64,000 nt of DNA from Gonatopus flavifemur (GCA_018340375.1 JAFFJZ010000031.1:2718642-2782641), one strand, 5' to 3'; positions 36,998 through 50,500 are shown, numbered from the stretch's first letter. Numbers and translations are program-made. Notes: generated by a model not told the origin, from the letters alone.

Positions 36998-37329
36998 AAT
37001 ATATATATATTAGGGTGAGCCAAAAAAACTAGCCTATCGAATTAATGGCTTAAATTGCTGCCATACAGAGCAGAAAGTGGTTAACTCATTTTTTTTCAAA
37101 CTATTTCTCATGTCATTCGATGCAGGAAATTTTTTCAACAACTGGTACAAGAATCCCATTTTCGACCAAAAATTGAGTTGACCACTTTTTCGTTCTGTAC
37201 GACAGAATGGATCGATGACCAATAAAAAATTCTCCCGTTCAGAAAAATTATTAGCTCAATTTTAAAAGGTGTCAGTGGGCATTTGAAATTTCCCATTTGA
37301 ATTTCAAACACACTAAAATGTTTTTTGCA

Positions 37330-38290
37330 TTAAAAATGCTATAACTTTTTAACCGTTTATCAAACATTTTTGAAAATTAATGATGAAGATTTTTTCAGAA
37401 CAGATTCTTGTAGGACAATCAATTTTCTGAAAAATGATCCCTGAGTGGATTTCGTAAAGTCGAAAATTTGCATATTACGGGCCATGGAAGTAAAAGAGAA
37501 GCAAAAGTATGCAGTTTTAGGGCTTTATAATTAGAAATGTTCATATTGAATTGAAAATCTTCACTGAAATGAAATAAAATATGTGAAATATATTGTTTAT
37601 AAACTGGAATTGTGGAAAAAAAAAATCTAAATATCTATCAATGTTTATTGCAAACTTATTATTAACTGGTGTTGTGCGTCGGTATCGGTCCTCTCTTTCT
37701 CCCTTATGATTCTGCCTCTTTCTCACCAATGACGTGAGTTGCGACGCTAGTATCCTTTTAAGAAGAATTTTATGATTGCCTTGTTTTTTGGAGACATTTT
37801 TTTCATCATTAACGTTATTAATTACACGAAATTGAATTTTTTAACTTACAAATGATTTTATGCATCAAGATTCCTTTTTGGGCTTTCCGATAATAGTTCA
37901 CTCATCACATGTAAGTAAGAAACATTCATCTGAAGAAGAATTTAAATGTTGTGAAATGAGATAAAAAATTGAGGAATCTTTGAAACATTTTGTTCTCTAA
38001 CAATTCCAGTTTATAAGAAATATATTTCACACATTTTATTCCATTTCAGGATGAGATTCTTCATCCAATATGAATATTTCTAATTATGAAGCCCTAAGAC
38101 TGTATATTCTTTGCTTTTTTTCAACTTCCATGGCCCGTTAATATACAAATTTTTTACTATAAAAAATTCGACTCAGGAATTATTTTTTAGAGAATTAAAT
38201 TCCCTGCAAGAATCCGTTCTGAGACATTTTTTTATCCCAAATGGTTCGAAAGCTCTTTTTAATGTAAAAAAATTTCCACTTGTTATCTCA
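37330..38290. repeat. Long inverted repeat, arms ~280 bp
   Basis: Left arm 37330-37612 and right arm about 38003-38290 share CGGGCCATGGAAGT, CTTAGGGCTTCATAATTAGA-like and GAAATATAT...TATAAACTGGAATTGT blocks in opposite orientation. The loop (37613-38002) is unrelated AT-rich DNA. No coding content. Confidence 0.75.
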
Positions 38291-38388
38291 GGAGGGGTTT
38301 CTGGTTCAGTGCCCGTGAATTTGACGACCTCTTTGTCTTTTTCAATAAAAATACCGAACGCTAACATTCAAACTTCGTAGATATATTA

Positions 38389-39314
38389 CACTCTCGGTCA
38401 AAAGTTTGGAATCACCTGTTCAAAAAAAGCTTAATCTTTGAAGTCTCATATCTCAGTCAAAAAACGTCGTAGAACAAAAATCAAAAAAAAAAATTTGAAA
38501 ATAGAAACTTTACTCTTCAGAACGCTCTTTGAGATTTCCTTCTATCTCCATTTTTCAGTGAGTTACATCTAATTACATTTGACCGTTTTTTCCATTTTTC
38601 GTGTGCTGATTCAAACCGCTGCTTCTTGACAAGCAATCACTGCCTTGAGTAACGATGAACAATTTTGAATAGATCATTCTTTCAGTTTCAAAATGGTTTT
38701 TTACTTTCAAATGTACGATTTTTTTTCACTGAGTTATGGTATCTTCTGTGAACGAAGTCAGTTTCTGGGAAACACACAACGTAATGTTGAGAATATCAAT
38801 TATATCGAAAAATTGTACAAGGGGTAAAAAAAATTCCCTTTCAAATTTCTAATAGAACACCTTGAAGGGGAATTTTTCACCCCTTGTAGAATTTTTCGAT
38901 ACAATTGATATTTTCAACATTACGTTGTGTATTTTCCAGGAACTGACTCCGGTCACACAAGATACCATAACTCAATGAGAAAAAATCGTACATTGAAAAG
39001 TAAAAAACCATTTCGAAACTGAAAGAATGATCTATTCAGAATTGTTCATCGTTACTTAAGGCAGTGATTGCTTGTCAAGAAGCAGCGGTTTAAATCAGCA
39101 CACGAAAAATGAAAAAAAACGGTCAAATGTAATTAGATGTCAATCACTGGAAAATGGAGATAGGAGGAAATCTCAACACGCGTTGTGAAGAGTGAAGTTT
39201 CTATTTTCAAATGGTTTTTGGATTCTCGTTCCACAACGTTTTTTGACTGAGATATGAGACTTCAGAGATTTATTTTTTTTTAGACAAGTGATTCCAAACT
39301 TTCGGCCGGCAATG
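38389..39314. mobile_element. Tc1/mariner-like palindromic element
   Basis: TA-flanked (38387-38388 and 39315-39316). The left end is CACTCTCGGTCAAAAGTTTG; the right end read inward is CATTGCCGGCCGAAAGTTTG. The GGTCAAAAGTTTGGAATCAC start is characteristic of Tc1-type ends. The whole 926 bp folds back on itself, with its centre near 38850, so it is a non-autonomous foldback derivative. Confidence 0.8.
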
Positions 39315-39857
39315 TATATGACTTCGAAAGTATACGAAAATACTATTTTGAGAAAAAAAAATCCTTTTCTAATTAGTTTGGACTCATTTATCCCGAAACT
39401 ACTCTTTTTTGCACGGTGAGTGGCAAAAGCAAAAAAATACTCGGCTGATTCGCCTCAAATTTCAGTATATTATTCAGAACACCGGTGCCTATTGCGGGAA
39501 CTGGAATAAAGGTTTTCGGTTGAATACTTCCTATCTTTTACACACGAAAAGTGATGAAAAACAAATTCTGTTTTCGGAATTTTCACCTCAACAAGACGTC
39601 ATTTTGACAATTTTCGTATTTCTGCTTCATTCTAGTTTCTGCGATAGGCACTAGTGCGCTGCATAACATATTAAAATTTGAGGTGAATCAACCGAGTAGT
39701 TTCTGGAAAATTTGAAATGGAAAATTTGAAATGCTCACCGAAACCTTTCAAATTTGAGCTAAAACTTTTTCCCAATGGGGGGATTTATTTTTTCGGTATA
39801 TAGACCCATTCTAAGCCATGAATCCGATAGATCAGTTTTTTTGGCTTACCTTGAAAT

Positions 39858-40014
39858 TAGAGATGTGCGGGTACCCGATTTCCTCGGGTTTCTATTGGGT
39901 CGGGTCGGGTCGGGAAATCCCTTTATTCCTATGATTTTCCATGATATTTTGGGTAACCCGATTGAATCGGGTACCCGACCCGACCCGATAACAACTGGTA
40001 CCCGCACACCCCTA
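39858..40014. mobile_element. GGGTACCC-rich MITE, 157 bp
   Basis: Ends TAGAGATGTGCGGGTACC and, inverted, TAGGGGTGTGCGGGTACC. The body contains GGGTCGGGTCGGGTCGGG (39897-39914) and its complement near 39976-39988, a palindromic layout. Followed by an AT dinucleotide run (about 40020-40045). Confidence 0.75.
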
Positions 40015-40148
40015 CCTAATATACATATATATATATATATGTATATAAATTTCAGATTTTGCATTCATAAAGATATAATATCAATATTCAGGTTACGGAA
40101 AAAAGATTGATATTGATGGGAAAGTATGTAGTACTTTTGTAACGGTAC

Positions 40149-40241
40149 CTCATCAGTTGAAGTATTACAATTATATTCTCCAGTCATTGCATCGCTTTCA
40201 TTTGATGAAACATTTTGCAATGAATTTGGTGAAAAATCCAT
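40149..40241 (-). pseudogene. Probable first exon of the EnSpm-like transposase
   Basis: From an ATG at 40241 the minus strand encodes 31 residues, MDFSPNSLQNVSSNESDA... ending ...STDE, and is followed by a donor-like GAG|GTACCG at 40148. This is phase 0, matching the acceptor at 36484, and joins one acidic N-terminal segment to another (TDE to DVLENEDD). The intron would be 3.66 kb and contains nested palindromic elements. The join is inferred; no transcript is available. Confidence 0.5.
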
Positions 40242-42355
40242 CGAAAAAAAAATTTCATGTCAATTATGCAAGCCATGAATAATAATCTATATCTCTAAAC
40301 CACAATTTTATACAACTGTTCACCTCATAATTAACATGCATTACAAATTTGCAAATAACAAGTTTATGCGAATCGATCAAGGTTTCTCCCTAAACACACG
40401 CTCATCAGAGGAATTCAATCAAAATTTGAACCTGTATTACTGTGATATCGCAAGGTTTTGTTATCGTAACATTACAATAATATAGTATTTCATTATTTAT
40501 TCATAGTGATACCATTCTAAACGTTGGATTTCATGCATTCAAAAAAATTTTATTCATAGTTGAGGGCCATAGAATCGTGGAAGGAATGAGCGAAATTTTG
40601 CTCCTTACTTTCTGAACCAATAAGCAATAAATACGAATTTTAAATATACAGTGATAAAGTACAAGGCTAAAATTGAGCTTTGATAATGAAATTGGAATTG
40701 CAAATGATTCCTCAAAATCATACAAATTATTTTAAACATATTGAACGTCAATAAATTTATATATATAATGTCAATAAATTTTATAATTCCTTTTTTCATG
40801 ATAAGGAATTACTTTGAACTTTGAATTCATATTCAGAGCCTAATCCTAGTAGTGCACTTCATCACTGTATATTTAAAATTCGTATTTACTGCTCACTTGT
40901 TCAGAAAGTACGTAGCAAAATTTCGTCCATTCTTTCAACGAATCCATGGACCTCAACGTACGTTTATTGAGTAATGGCCAGGTGAATATTTAATCCAGAC
41001 AAGTATAATTTGTTAACAATTATCAAATCACTCCATAGGAGAGTAAACGTTCGTTAATAACTAATGAGCGGAATATGAGAGAACGAAGTAGGGAAGTATG
41101 TATAAGACTAGTAAAATTCCTTACGAAAATTCCATACATTTGTCGCAGCAGCAGTATCAGCATCTTTCCAAACATCTCCCTCGTTGGCACTTTCAACATT
41201 TAGGTTGCTTCGAATCTGTCAAAAGAATTATAATTTTAACACTATCGCAACTATATTACTGGTTGAAAATTCAAGTTGATTGAAAATATTACAAGTATGT
41301 CCTGGTAATGTTTCAAAAACGTAAGTAGACTGCCTTGAAATATGTTAGGTATAGTAAGCATAAATAACGGAACAACATAGAATCATCTATTAATTATGTG
41401 GAATAATGTTTTGTTTCTTTCTTCATCGTATCAATCGCAATACATGTTCGAACAACAGGAAACACAATATAAAATTGGCTTACATCATGTATGTCTGTAT
41501 GTTCCATATTCTTGTGAAGAAAGTTTTTTAATTTTTTCAAAAGTTTTTACAAATTCTATATGTCTTTGGCACAGTATAGGAATTTCACATGAACCTGTAA
41601 AAGGATGACATTCAGCCGAGGTAATGAGGTTACATACGCTGAGAGTATATGAATCACATACGTTAGTGAAATAACAAATATTGTTGCAAAAGTCCTACGT
41701 TCAATGTAGAAAGTTCAAAATATTTTTATTGAATGTCCTCTGTTGAACTTAGGTAAGTTCATTGCTTACGCTTAGCATGATAAAACTACAAAATGTTCTG
41801 TCACAGTTGACATAATTTCGTCAATAATGCGGAATGTAGTATAAATACATAAAGCTTCTTAACACCTATATTCAACATAAGCATTTTACTATATTCTGTT
41901 TAACTTATCATCGTAATTGTTGAAATTTTGTGTAATGTAGGTGATAAAATACTCTATATTCAAAGTAAGGAAATTATACATACTTGTGAAATCACAATTT
42001 CTTTCTCAAAAGTTTTCCACTAAATGTTGATGATGCACAATTGTTGTAGAAGCTCTACGTTGAATATAGATAATTCGACCTCCTACACTGTTTAGTAAGA
42101 ATAATATGAATGCACTCACCGTAGGTTATAATATTCGTTGATGTATCCCTTCGACACCTTCTGCTTTACAAATAGATCTACAACATTCATAAAAGTAAAT
42201 AAATGAATGTCAACACAAACTCTAAACATGAACTCTGTTAATATTGAAACTCAAAATGAGGTTGCAACTATGTTTTTGAAATTACATTATATGAGCTTAT
42301 CATATATTTAGATTAAGAATTACATCGCACTTACCAAATTCGATTTTATGTGTAT
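40242..42355. other. AT-rich DNA with one inverted repeat, no gene
   Basis: An inverted repeat pairs about 40555-40665 with about 40845-40975 (CTGTATATTTAAAATTCGTA and AGAAAGTAAGGAGCAAAATT-like blocks). The rest, up to the LTR element, has no recognisable gene. The last four bases before the LTR (42356-42359, ATAT) are its target duplication. Confidence 0.55.
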
Positions 42356-42359
42356 ATAT

Positions 42360-43278
42360 TGTTACGTTCCGACACGTAGTTCTGTCGAAATTTGAGAATC
42401 GGGTGACCTCGGAGGGTACGGAAAGAGTTGTGACTCTTTATGATGGATCGAGGGCTACCACGATTGGGTTAGCGCTGGCAAAGGGTCGCTAGGAGCCCTC
42501 AACTTTCCCTCTTAGTCTCTCAAGCATTATATTTTTCTTTCAAATATTAACAAATCAAGTAAATTCATTCGAAAAACCGATCTTTTTCTCTTTCCTTTCC
42601 AAAATAATTCATGATTCAAATTTGTCAAACAAATGAATGAATTGAGAATAGTATCGAGTTTGAAATAGTAGGCATATCATTTGTAGCTGACTTATCACGG
42701 AAGTTCTATGAAATTCACCGGGACAAAGGTCTCTTTGTTTCATTTTGCTTGCAACTCAGTATCCGCCATATCTGGTTACATTACTTATCAACCGTTTTCC
42801 CATGGCTCCTACGTGACGGAATGCCAGTTGCGGCCATCATGGTATTGACGAAAAAGTGCAACTATGCGAGAACTGATTCGTTTGTCTAAGTGAGCTTCGA
42901 CACACCCTTCTTCTTGTAGGAGGACTGTCGAAGTTTGCTTCGAAGACGAGGAAAAAGAAACGTCACTCTCGTTTGCCTTTTTGAGTCGCGAAGTTGCGCT
43001 CGGTACTTCGAAGTCCGCGTTTTCATCAAGTCTTTCGTGAAAGAAAATATAGAAGGAACTTAGACGTGTTATCTCAATTTTGTCGAGTTTCATCGTTAAC
43101 TCGTGTCAAATCTACATCTGTGCAGTAATCTATTTGTGAACTATTTTTGGATAATAAGTGACATAAAATTGTCAAAGTGAAATAAACTAAACCAAAGTGC
43201 ATTCAAACCAAAATTACGGTGTAATCATTCTTCGTTTCCTGGGAGCATCTTCCTCATCCCGAATTAATCAAAGGAAAG

Positions 43279-43357
<79 letters not shown>

Positions 43358-43609
43358 TTCCGTACAAGCAGTCGGTAATTCGAATATACGAGAAAAGGTA
43401 GGAATCTTTCGTTATCGTTTCCATCCAATTAATCCTGACAATCAGAGAGATTTGAATCAACCATCCTGTATAGGATGAAAAGACAAATTTTCAATTAAAA
43501 TATTCGAAGATCAATCAAATTCGAAATTTGTATTGTTACGTATCGTTATTATACAAGGTTACTCGTATAAATCTGAATTCAGTTTCGAAGAAAACGACAA
43601 TACGTAACA
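42360..43609 (+). repeat. 5' LTR, 1250 bp
   Basis: Starts TGTTACGTTCCGACACG, ends CGACAATACGTAACA; 7-bp inverted tips TGTTACG/CGTAACA. Contains a long GA microsatellite (about 43276-43353, one GGG interruption) that is much shorter in the 3' LTR. It should hold the promoter and polyadenylation signals; an AATAAA is present near 43182. Confidence 0.95.
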
Positions 43610-43614
43610 AAAAC

Positions 43615-43634
43615 TGGTCTCAGAAGTGCGGGAT
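43615..43634 (+). promoter_or_regulatory. Primer binding site
   Basis: TGGTCTCAGAAGTGCGGGAT begins five bases after the LTR. TGG pairs with the tRNA CCA end, and the downstream GCGGGATCGA would pair with a T-arm of the form TCGATCCCGC, so the primer is a tRNA. Leu-type is my best guess, unproven. Confidence 0.75.
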
Positions 43635-46219
43635 CGATTTTCATCCCCGTTGATTGTAATCTCTCAAATGAATGTGGAATTCGAATTGGAAAATTTTCTT
43701 GAAAACGACTATCATAGCATTCCTTCAAATAACCCTGTTATTCTTGTCTCATCTTTGGAATTCATCTGATGTTCGAAATTCAAGGATTTCAAAACTCTTT
43801 GAATTTCAAACTTTTATTTTCAAAATCCAAAATTTCTCAAATTCTCAATTGTTCAAATTTTTTATAATCAACCGAATTTTTGAGAAAGTTCAAAATTTTA
43901 TTTCAAAAATCCAGAATTCAAAAATTTTTGAATTTTCATTTTCGAAACATAGAATTCCAAAATTTTCTCGAGATCCAAAATTTTTACAATTTTTCGGAAT
44001 TTCTCGAAATTTTCTATTTTGAAACAATCCTTTCAAATCTTTCACAGTTTCCAAAAAAATTCTCAAAATTTTTTCAAATTCTTATTTTCGAATTCTCATA
44101 CTTGTACATTTACTTTTTGCCGGATCGTTCCATATGGATGTATTGTATGTCAATATTTCGTGTATGCATGCTTGCTTTCCAGAATTTTAAGTGCATGTGA
44201 ATTTAACGAAATGAAGTGGTAGTGAAGATAATAGGTTTTCCAACATAAAATTCAGGATTTGATTATATGGTGTAATATTGATTATCAGAGTCATTTTCTT
44301 GGAAATTTTGATATATATTTTCATATCATTTTGATTAAATTTTGATATCAATTATGAATTTTGGGATTTAAAATAATGTAAAATAGTGGGAATCTATGAT
44401 TATAGGAATATCATGATTTAATGACAAAATAGGAAGTTATCATTCTCGTTTTGAAGTTTTGAATGATGGATCAATAATTAATTAAATCATTAAACAATTA
44501 GATGATTCTGACCTCATTGTTTTGAAATTTCGGGAAAATCGTGAAAATTCCAATAAAATGTGTGAAGTCTGGTGCGATTATAGGTTGTGAAAATTTATTC
44601 AATGAACAGAACTTATTTCAGAAGTTGAGTGACTACATTTATAGAATTTTGTGCTAAGATTTCGATTTTGTCTGCAGTGTTGAAAATTCAATTTTGCACA
44701 ACTTTCGGTTTCCAAATTGGGAGTGAAATAGCAATAGAATTCTGCTCGAATAAATATTCATGTAAGGTTCGAAATCATTTGGGAGACGTTAAAATTTGAG
44801 TGTTCGAACTGAAGAATTCTATTTGTGAGAATTTGCGTAGTACAAAAGTCTTTCGTAATTTGAATATAATCTAGTGGAAATTCAAACGTGACTGTTGAAT
44901 CCACCGATAAATCAACGAATTCAGAGTCAGTTATAGGCTGTTTGAATTACAAATTTTTCAATTTCAAACTCATCTAATATTGCTGAACAATACATGACTC
45001 ATGATAACATTTTTCTTACAGGAATTTATCATTGGCATGCGCAATTGATTCATTGCATTTCTGTGTATGTGTATATCCCAAATGTTTTGTGTCAAAACTG
45101 AACTCGGATTGAAATTTTGTCAACTGACTCAATATTGTCCATAATTGTGTCGTTTTTGATTCTGAGAAATGAGAAATGAATTGGAATTTTTGATTTCTGA
45201 ACAAAATAGTAAATTGGAAATTCACGTCGGAATTTAGATTTTCCTCCAAATAAATAACATCTCATAATGAATTAGAAAACCAGAGTTCAGATTTGAAATA
45301 CTTTCTTGTTTTATGTATGTGTAATTACGTCACAAAACGTCTTATGTTTCTCTGTGGCGCTCAAATTAATTGTTAATCAGAGAACATAGGGCCTCGAAAT
45401 TGTGCTAGGTACATATGGGTGGGAACCTATATATGTAAGTATATCTTGTCTGAAAATTGTGTTCTATTCCCACCAAAACAATGTCAAACTATCATTGTTA
45501 TCAAATCAATGAGCAGATTCTCGAGAACTTGCTCCATTTAATAAAATTCTGATCTGAGTCACGAATAGAGTAAGTTCAAATGTATCTGAGTTGAATTGAT
45601 GATAAGAACAGAAATTTTCCTCTCACTATCGTGAATGAGAAGATTTATGTATATAGGAACCTACGCGATTCTTTGTCACTAATACTATCAATATTGAAAT
45701 CTTGTTCGCGCAGATAGCGTATCTAAACGAACTATCGGTGTTCTATTGGAGAAACAATTGGACCTAAAAGCGACTGTTTCACTTGATGAAAATTTGCAAA
45801 TCGGATCCAAGTCCCGAGTGAAATAGTTAGGAAGATCTACCTCATTGAATGAAGAAGATAGAATTCAATAATCAATCAAAGGAAAATACTAACCATACAG
45901 TGTAAATTTTGTTCAAGTAAGTCGTTTTCAAGGAACTGAATATACTAGAGGTATGATATTCAAATCGATCAATATAATTCATTGATTACAAAACAGGAGT
46001 TGAACATATTTCCCTCGAGTTGGTTCACCAAACTTTGAGATTATCGTAATTAGTGTGATCAATTCGTGAAACCATCATTAGGTCAAAGTAAACGTGAATA
46101 TTTCGTTTTCCGTATAAGATTTCGTATAAGGTCATTGATTTTCCCTAGTTGTACAGTATATTATTATTCCAAATAAAACGCCTGACAAAACTGCAGATCC
46201 AACTACCAGTCGCGCGAAT
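43635..46219 (+). other. Untranslated leader of the LTR element
   Basis: About 2.6 kb without a recognisable gene. 43800-44110 is low-complexity (TTCAAAATTC-type motifs) and its open frames are artefacts. Near the end, a pyrimidine-rich TTTTCCCTAGTTGTACAG (about 46140-46157) could be a splice acceptor before gag; the gag frame stays open upstream of its ATG to about this point. Confidence 0.6.
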
Positions 46220-47490
46220 ATGACCCTGTCCGAAAGCATGATGAAATCAATGGCAGAATGTTTTTCTTTGCAACAAGGAATTTTGGGTATACCCTATTTT
46301 GATGGAAAAAAGGTTCCTCTAAAAGATTTTCTGCAGGACGTTAGGAATGGTGCTGCATTAGTGGCTCCGGAATTGGAAGGTAGCTATGTTAGAGCGGTTT
46401 TGGCTAGATTAAGAGGTTCGCGCGTGATAGTACGTATGGTAAAACTTTCAATACTGCCGTTGATTTGGTAAAACATCTGAAGGAAAGATATGCTCCGTGT
46501 AAAACTTTTCCATACTACCAACACGAAATTGAAAAAATTCGTATGAATCGCGGTGGAACCGTCGATGATTTTTACGATAGATTGAATTTATTACTGAACG
46601 GTGCAAAAATCGCGTTACAGGATAAATACGAGAATAATGTAGAAGAGATGTTAAAACCCGTAAAAGAATGTGTGTTAGAATCTTCCATATGAGGACTGCC
46701 AGACGAATTGGCTAGGGCTGTAGATATTAGAGATCCAGGAGATTCAGACCATGCTTTAAAAATCGCAGTAAAAGTAGAAAATAAGATCTAAACTGGAGTT
46801 ATTCCGGGAGGAGAAACTTCTCGTGTTCCTTTCTCCCGAGAGAATGATTTTCGCCGTGATTATAGCGAGGATCGTGGAAATCGTAGTTATCGTACATGTA
46901 ACATATCTAATTCACCAGAAAACTCAAGATCTCCAAGTCCTATTCCATCTACCTCTACTAATAAGGGTCCGACAGGAATTTTGAAACGACCATCTAATAA
47001 TGAACCATCTTCACCCAATCAATATCCTTCGAACGTACCATATCAATCATTCTATCCCCCAATGCCATATCCATACGATCCTTATTTTCCACCGCAATTT
47101 CCGAATCCATATGGACCTTATTCACCACACATGCCTCAAAATCCATATCCACATCCACATGACCAAAATCTTCACAGTCCAGAGGACAGAAAATTAACTA
47201 CTTTCGGAAATAATCGTTATCAGAGTAGATCCCCTTCACCTTCGTTTAATAGATCTTCAAATCAAAATTCATACTCGCCGAACCGTCAATTTCCATCAAG
47301 AGATACGAGTCGTGAAAATTCACCTATGAGAACTCGTTCTGATATTTCAATCAAATAGAAACAATTCTTCTGATAAAAATTCTAGAGATTCTTCAAACCA
47401 AACCAGGACTCGGAATGCCGACGCGATGACGAGTCGGAACCCAAAATTAGAGCGTCTAGCAACGGTCAAATTCCTAGAGAGCGGGGAATA
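46220..47490 (+). pseudogene. gag: gag (broken)
   Basis: Structural polyprotein region. ATG at 46220. Capsid-like features: YFDGKKVPLKDFLQDV near the N-terminus, then MVKHLKERYAPCK, GTVDDFYDRLNLLLNGAK and GLPDELARAVDI. The C-terminal half is rich in Pro, Tyr, Ser and Asn (46981-47355), with no CCHC zinc knuckle, as in errantivirus-type Gag. Breaks seen: a frameshift near 46435, TGA at 46690-46692, TAA at 46789-46791, and a TAG at 47356-47358 with the S/N/R-rich tail continuing in another frame to about 47490. Position and order support gag. Confidence 0.85.
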
Positions 47491-47561
47491 GATGATGAGG
47501 ATAACTTATCCCCTAAAGTTTGGATGTTTTCTAGAGAATTGCGTCACGGTAATGCAAAATT

Positions 47562-50500
47562 TTTATAGATACTGGCGCTGATGTCAATATGATAAAGTTG
47601 AATGCTTTAGATGAAAATGTAGTGGTTTCCCTCCATGATTCGATTTCTTTAGTCGGAATAACGCCAGACAAAATCGAAACATTAGGAACTGTTGAGACAG
47701 AATTATTAGAAACACCTGTTAAATTTCATGTAATAAAATCATCAATTCAGTTGAACTGTGCAAGAATTTTAGGAGAAGAATATTTGAGGCAGGAACAGGC
47801 AGAAATTTCATTCGCACATAACACTTTGGTAACTCAGAGTGATCCAATAAGACCCATACGTTTCATTGGTGAAAAAAATGAAAATCAAAATTTCAATAGG
47901 AGAAATTTGAAACCACGAATTTTACATTTACAGGCTCGTATGGAAAAATCAATTCCAATAGATGTCATAAATTCAGAATTGTGCGAAGGTTATCTACCTC
48001 GAATCGAAACTCCAGATGGAATTTATATAGGAGAAGCGTTAGTTTCAACCAATGAAGAAGGAGTTTGTCATGTCCTAGCGATAAATACTTCAGAGGAAAA
48101 CATCGAAATTGAAATTCCTCCACAAGAATTTGTACCTTTTGAATATCATTATGTAGATAACGAATCATCGGAATCCGAACATGGAGAGAAAGAACTTACA
48201 ATTCAAGATAGAGTCAATAGGTCTAATTTAATTTTGAATAAACTGAATTTGAAAGACCTAAATAAGGAAGAAATTAAACACGTGGTCGATATTGTGGAAG
48301 AATATCCATTTCATTTCTTGTTCGCTGGTGATAAATTGCGATATATTCCTCATAGCAAACATAGAATTTTTGACGGAAATAAACCCGTCAACACAAGGCA
48401 GTACAGATTTTCTCCCATTCATAAAGACGAAATAGAGCGTCAAATCCACGTTGAACTCAAAAATAATATGATCAAACCATCTACTTCTCCATATAACTCT
48501 CCCATCTGGATAGTTCCGAAGAAACCAGATCCACAGGGTAATCCGCGTTGGAGAATGGTAATAGATTTCCGAAAATTGAATTCGCAAACAATAGGAGATG
48601 CATATCCACTTCCTAACATGAATGAAATTTTAGATCAGTGAGGGGAAGCAAAATACTTTACAGTGATAGACCTCGCTAGCGGATTCCAACAGATTTTAAT
48701 GGATCCGAAAGATAGACACAAAACCGCTCCCACAACTCCACATGGCCATTACGAATTCATTAGGATGCCTGAAGGATTGAAGAATGCACCTGCCCCTTTC
48801 AAAGAATGATGGACAATGTTTTACGAGGTTTACAAGGGATAGAATTATTCGTTTATTTAGATGGTATAGTAATTTTCGCGAAGTCACTTGGAGAACATAA
48901 GAGGAAAATTCATAGATTATTCAAAAGATTAGGCGAAGCTTAGATAAGTTTACAGCCGGATAAGTGTCAATTTTCGAGGAAAGAAGTCGTATATTTGGGC
49001 CACGTGATTACCCAAGATGGGGTGAAACCAGATCCAAGAAAAAAAGAGCCTGTAAAAAAATTTCCCAGACCGCAAAATCAGGAAAATATCAGACAGTTTT
49101 TAGGATTAGCAGGATACTATAGAAGATTCATCAAAAATTTTGCAGAAATAGCGAAACCGTTAACCGAACTATTGAAGAAAAACTCAAAATTTATTTGGAC
49201 AAAGGAACATACTGAGAGCTTCAAGAAATCGCGCAAAGCACTATGTACAAAACCGATTCTTCAATATCCAAATTTTGATAAAGAATTCATGTTGACAACT
49301 GATGCGTCAGATTTGGCGATCGGCGCAGTGCTCAGTCAAAATGATGATGGTTTCGATTTACCTATAGCATATCTATCGAGAACTTTGACGAAACCTGAAC
49401 AAAGTTACTCTACAACAGAAAAAGAATGTTTAGCTGTTTTATATGATATAGTACACTTCAGACCATATCTTTTTGGCCGTAAATTCACTTTGTTCAGTGA
49501 TCATGAACCGTTGAAATGGATAGATTCAATAAAAGATCCCGCACGACGACTTGTTCATTGGAGATTAAAATTACGCGATTATGAGTATAACTTTGTACAC
49601 AAACCGGGAAAACTCAATACCAATGCTGATGCTCTTTCGCGAAACCCTGTAAACCAAGAAAATAGCTACAGCTCCGAAGGATTTGATTTGGATTCAAGTA
49701 CAGAAAATAGTTCCTCTAGTGATAGAGAAAGTTCAGATGTTCAGAATACCGATAAAATACTGACGTTCAAAAAGAAACACGCTACCTTAGCGAAATCACA
49801 TAAATCGGAGAAAAAGAAAGTAGTAATTTCAGAAAATAAACCGACTAGTTCAAAATCTAAGATCAAAGAAAAATTAACTGAAATAGAATCACGTGAACGT
49901 ATACATAGTGCTCCCAGTTCTTCTAAAGGTGATGCTCCACGTAAAAATAAAAATCCTAGGTCACCTACTAGTTTGGATTCGAGTTCCATAGCTGGTCGCA
50001 CTAGGGCCAAATTGAAACATCAAATCACAAAACCCATAGGTCCAAAAGTGAATCCTTCGACTTCTCGGGTAGAAAATCCAATTGATTCGACATCCGACGA
50101 AGAATCGGATGCAGGAAAGGTTAACCTGCCTATACATAGAAGATGAAAAAGCGTGTTACCGAGTCTCGAGGTTCCACAGGTACCTGAAGAGCCGAAGGAC
50201 AGGGAACACGTAGGAGTCGAGGAACAGATGGAGAATGAAAATCCAGAATCACCCACTGGAACCGAGATCATGATCGAGTTACCCGACAAGGGTGATACAG
50301 ATAATGAAGTTTTTGAAAAAGAAAATAAGCCAAATGAAGAAGAGTTATCTTTTGATTTTAAGGAATTACAAAAATCTTTTGAAAAATTTGATCAATCCTT
50401 ACGTGATAAAAGCCACTTTTTTGAAGAAGAAGGAGGAGAAGAAGAAGGAGCGATAGGAATTCAAATACCTGGTACTATTTCTGAAGGAGAATCAGTAGAT

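Larger units (their letters stand above)
37012..39851. mobile_element. Old TIR element hosting nested palindromes
   Basis: Termini GGGTGAGCCAAAAAAACT (37013 onward) and AGTTTTTTTGGCTTACC (ending about 39850) are inverted, and similarity continues about 25 bp inward (CTATCG...ATGGCTTA). Between them lie further inverted repeats: 37330-37612 against 38003-38290, the Tc1-like palindrome at 38389-39314, and 39437-39467 against 39670-39702. The GGGTGAGCCAAAAAA start resembles mariner-type ends. No transposase seen. Confidence 0.55.

Noticed and set aside
43197..43478. 93-codon plus-strand frame with a long Arg/Glu repeat in the 5' LTR
   Set aside because: It is the GA microsatellite read in frame; the same occurs on the other strand as Ser/Leu. 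The 3' LTR has a different length, so there is no conserved protein.
43672..44222. Overlapping plus-strand frames in the LTR leader
   Set aside because: Low-complexity TTCAAAATTC sequence gives Phe/Lys/Asn-rich peptides in several frames at once.
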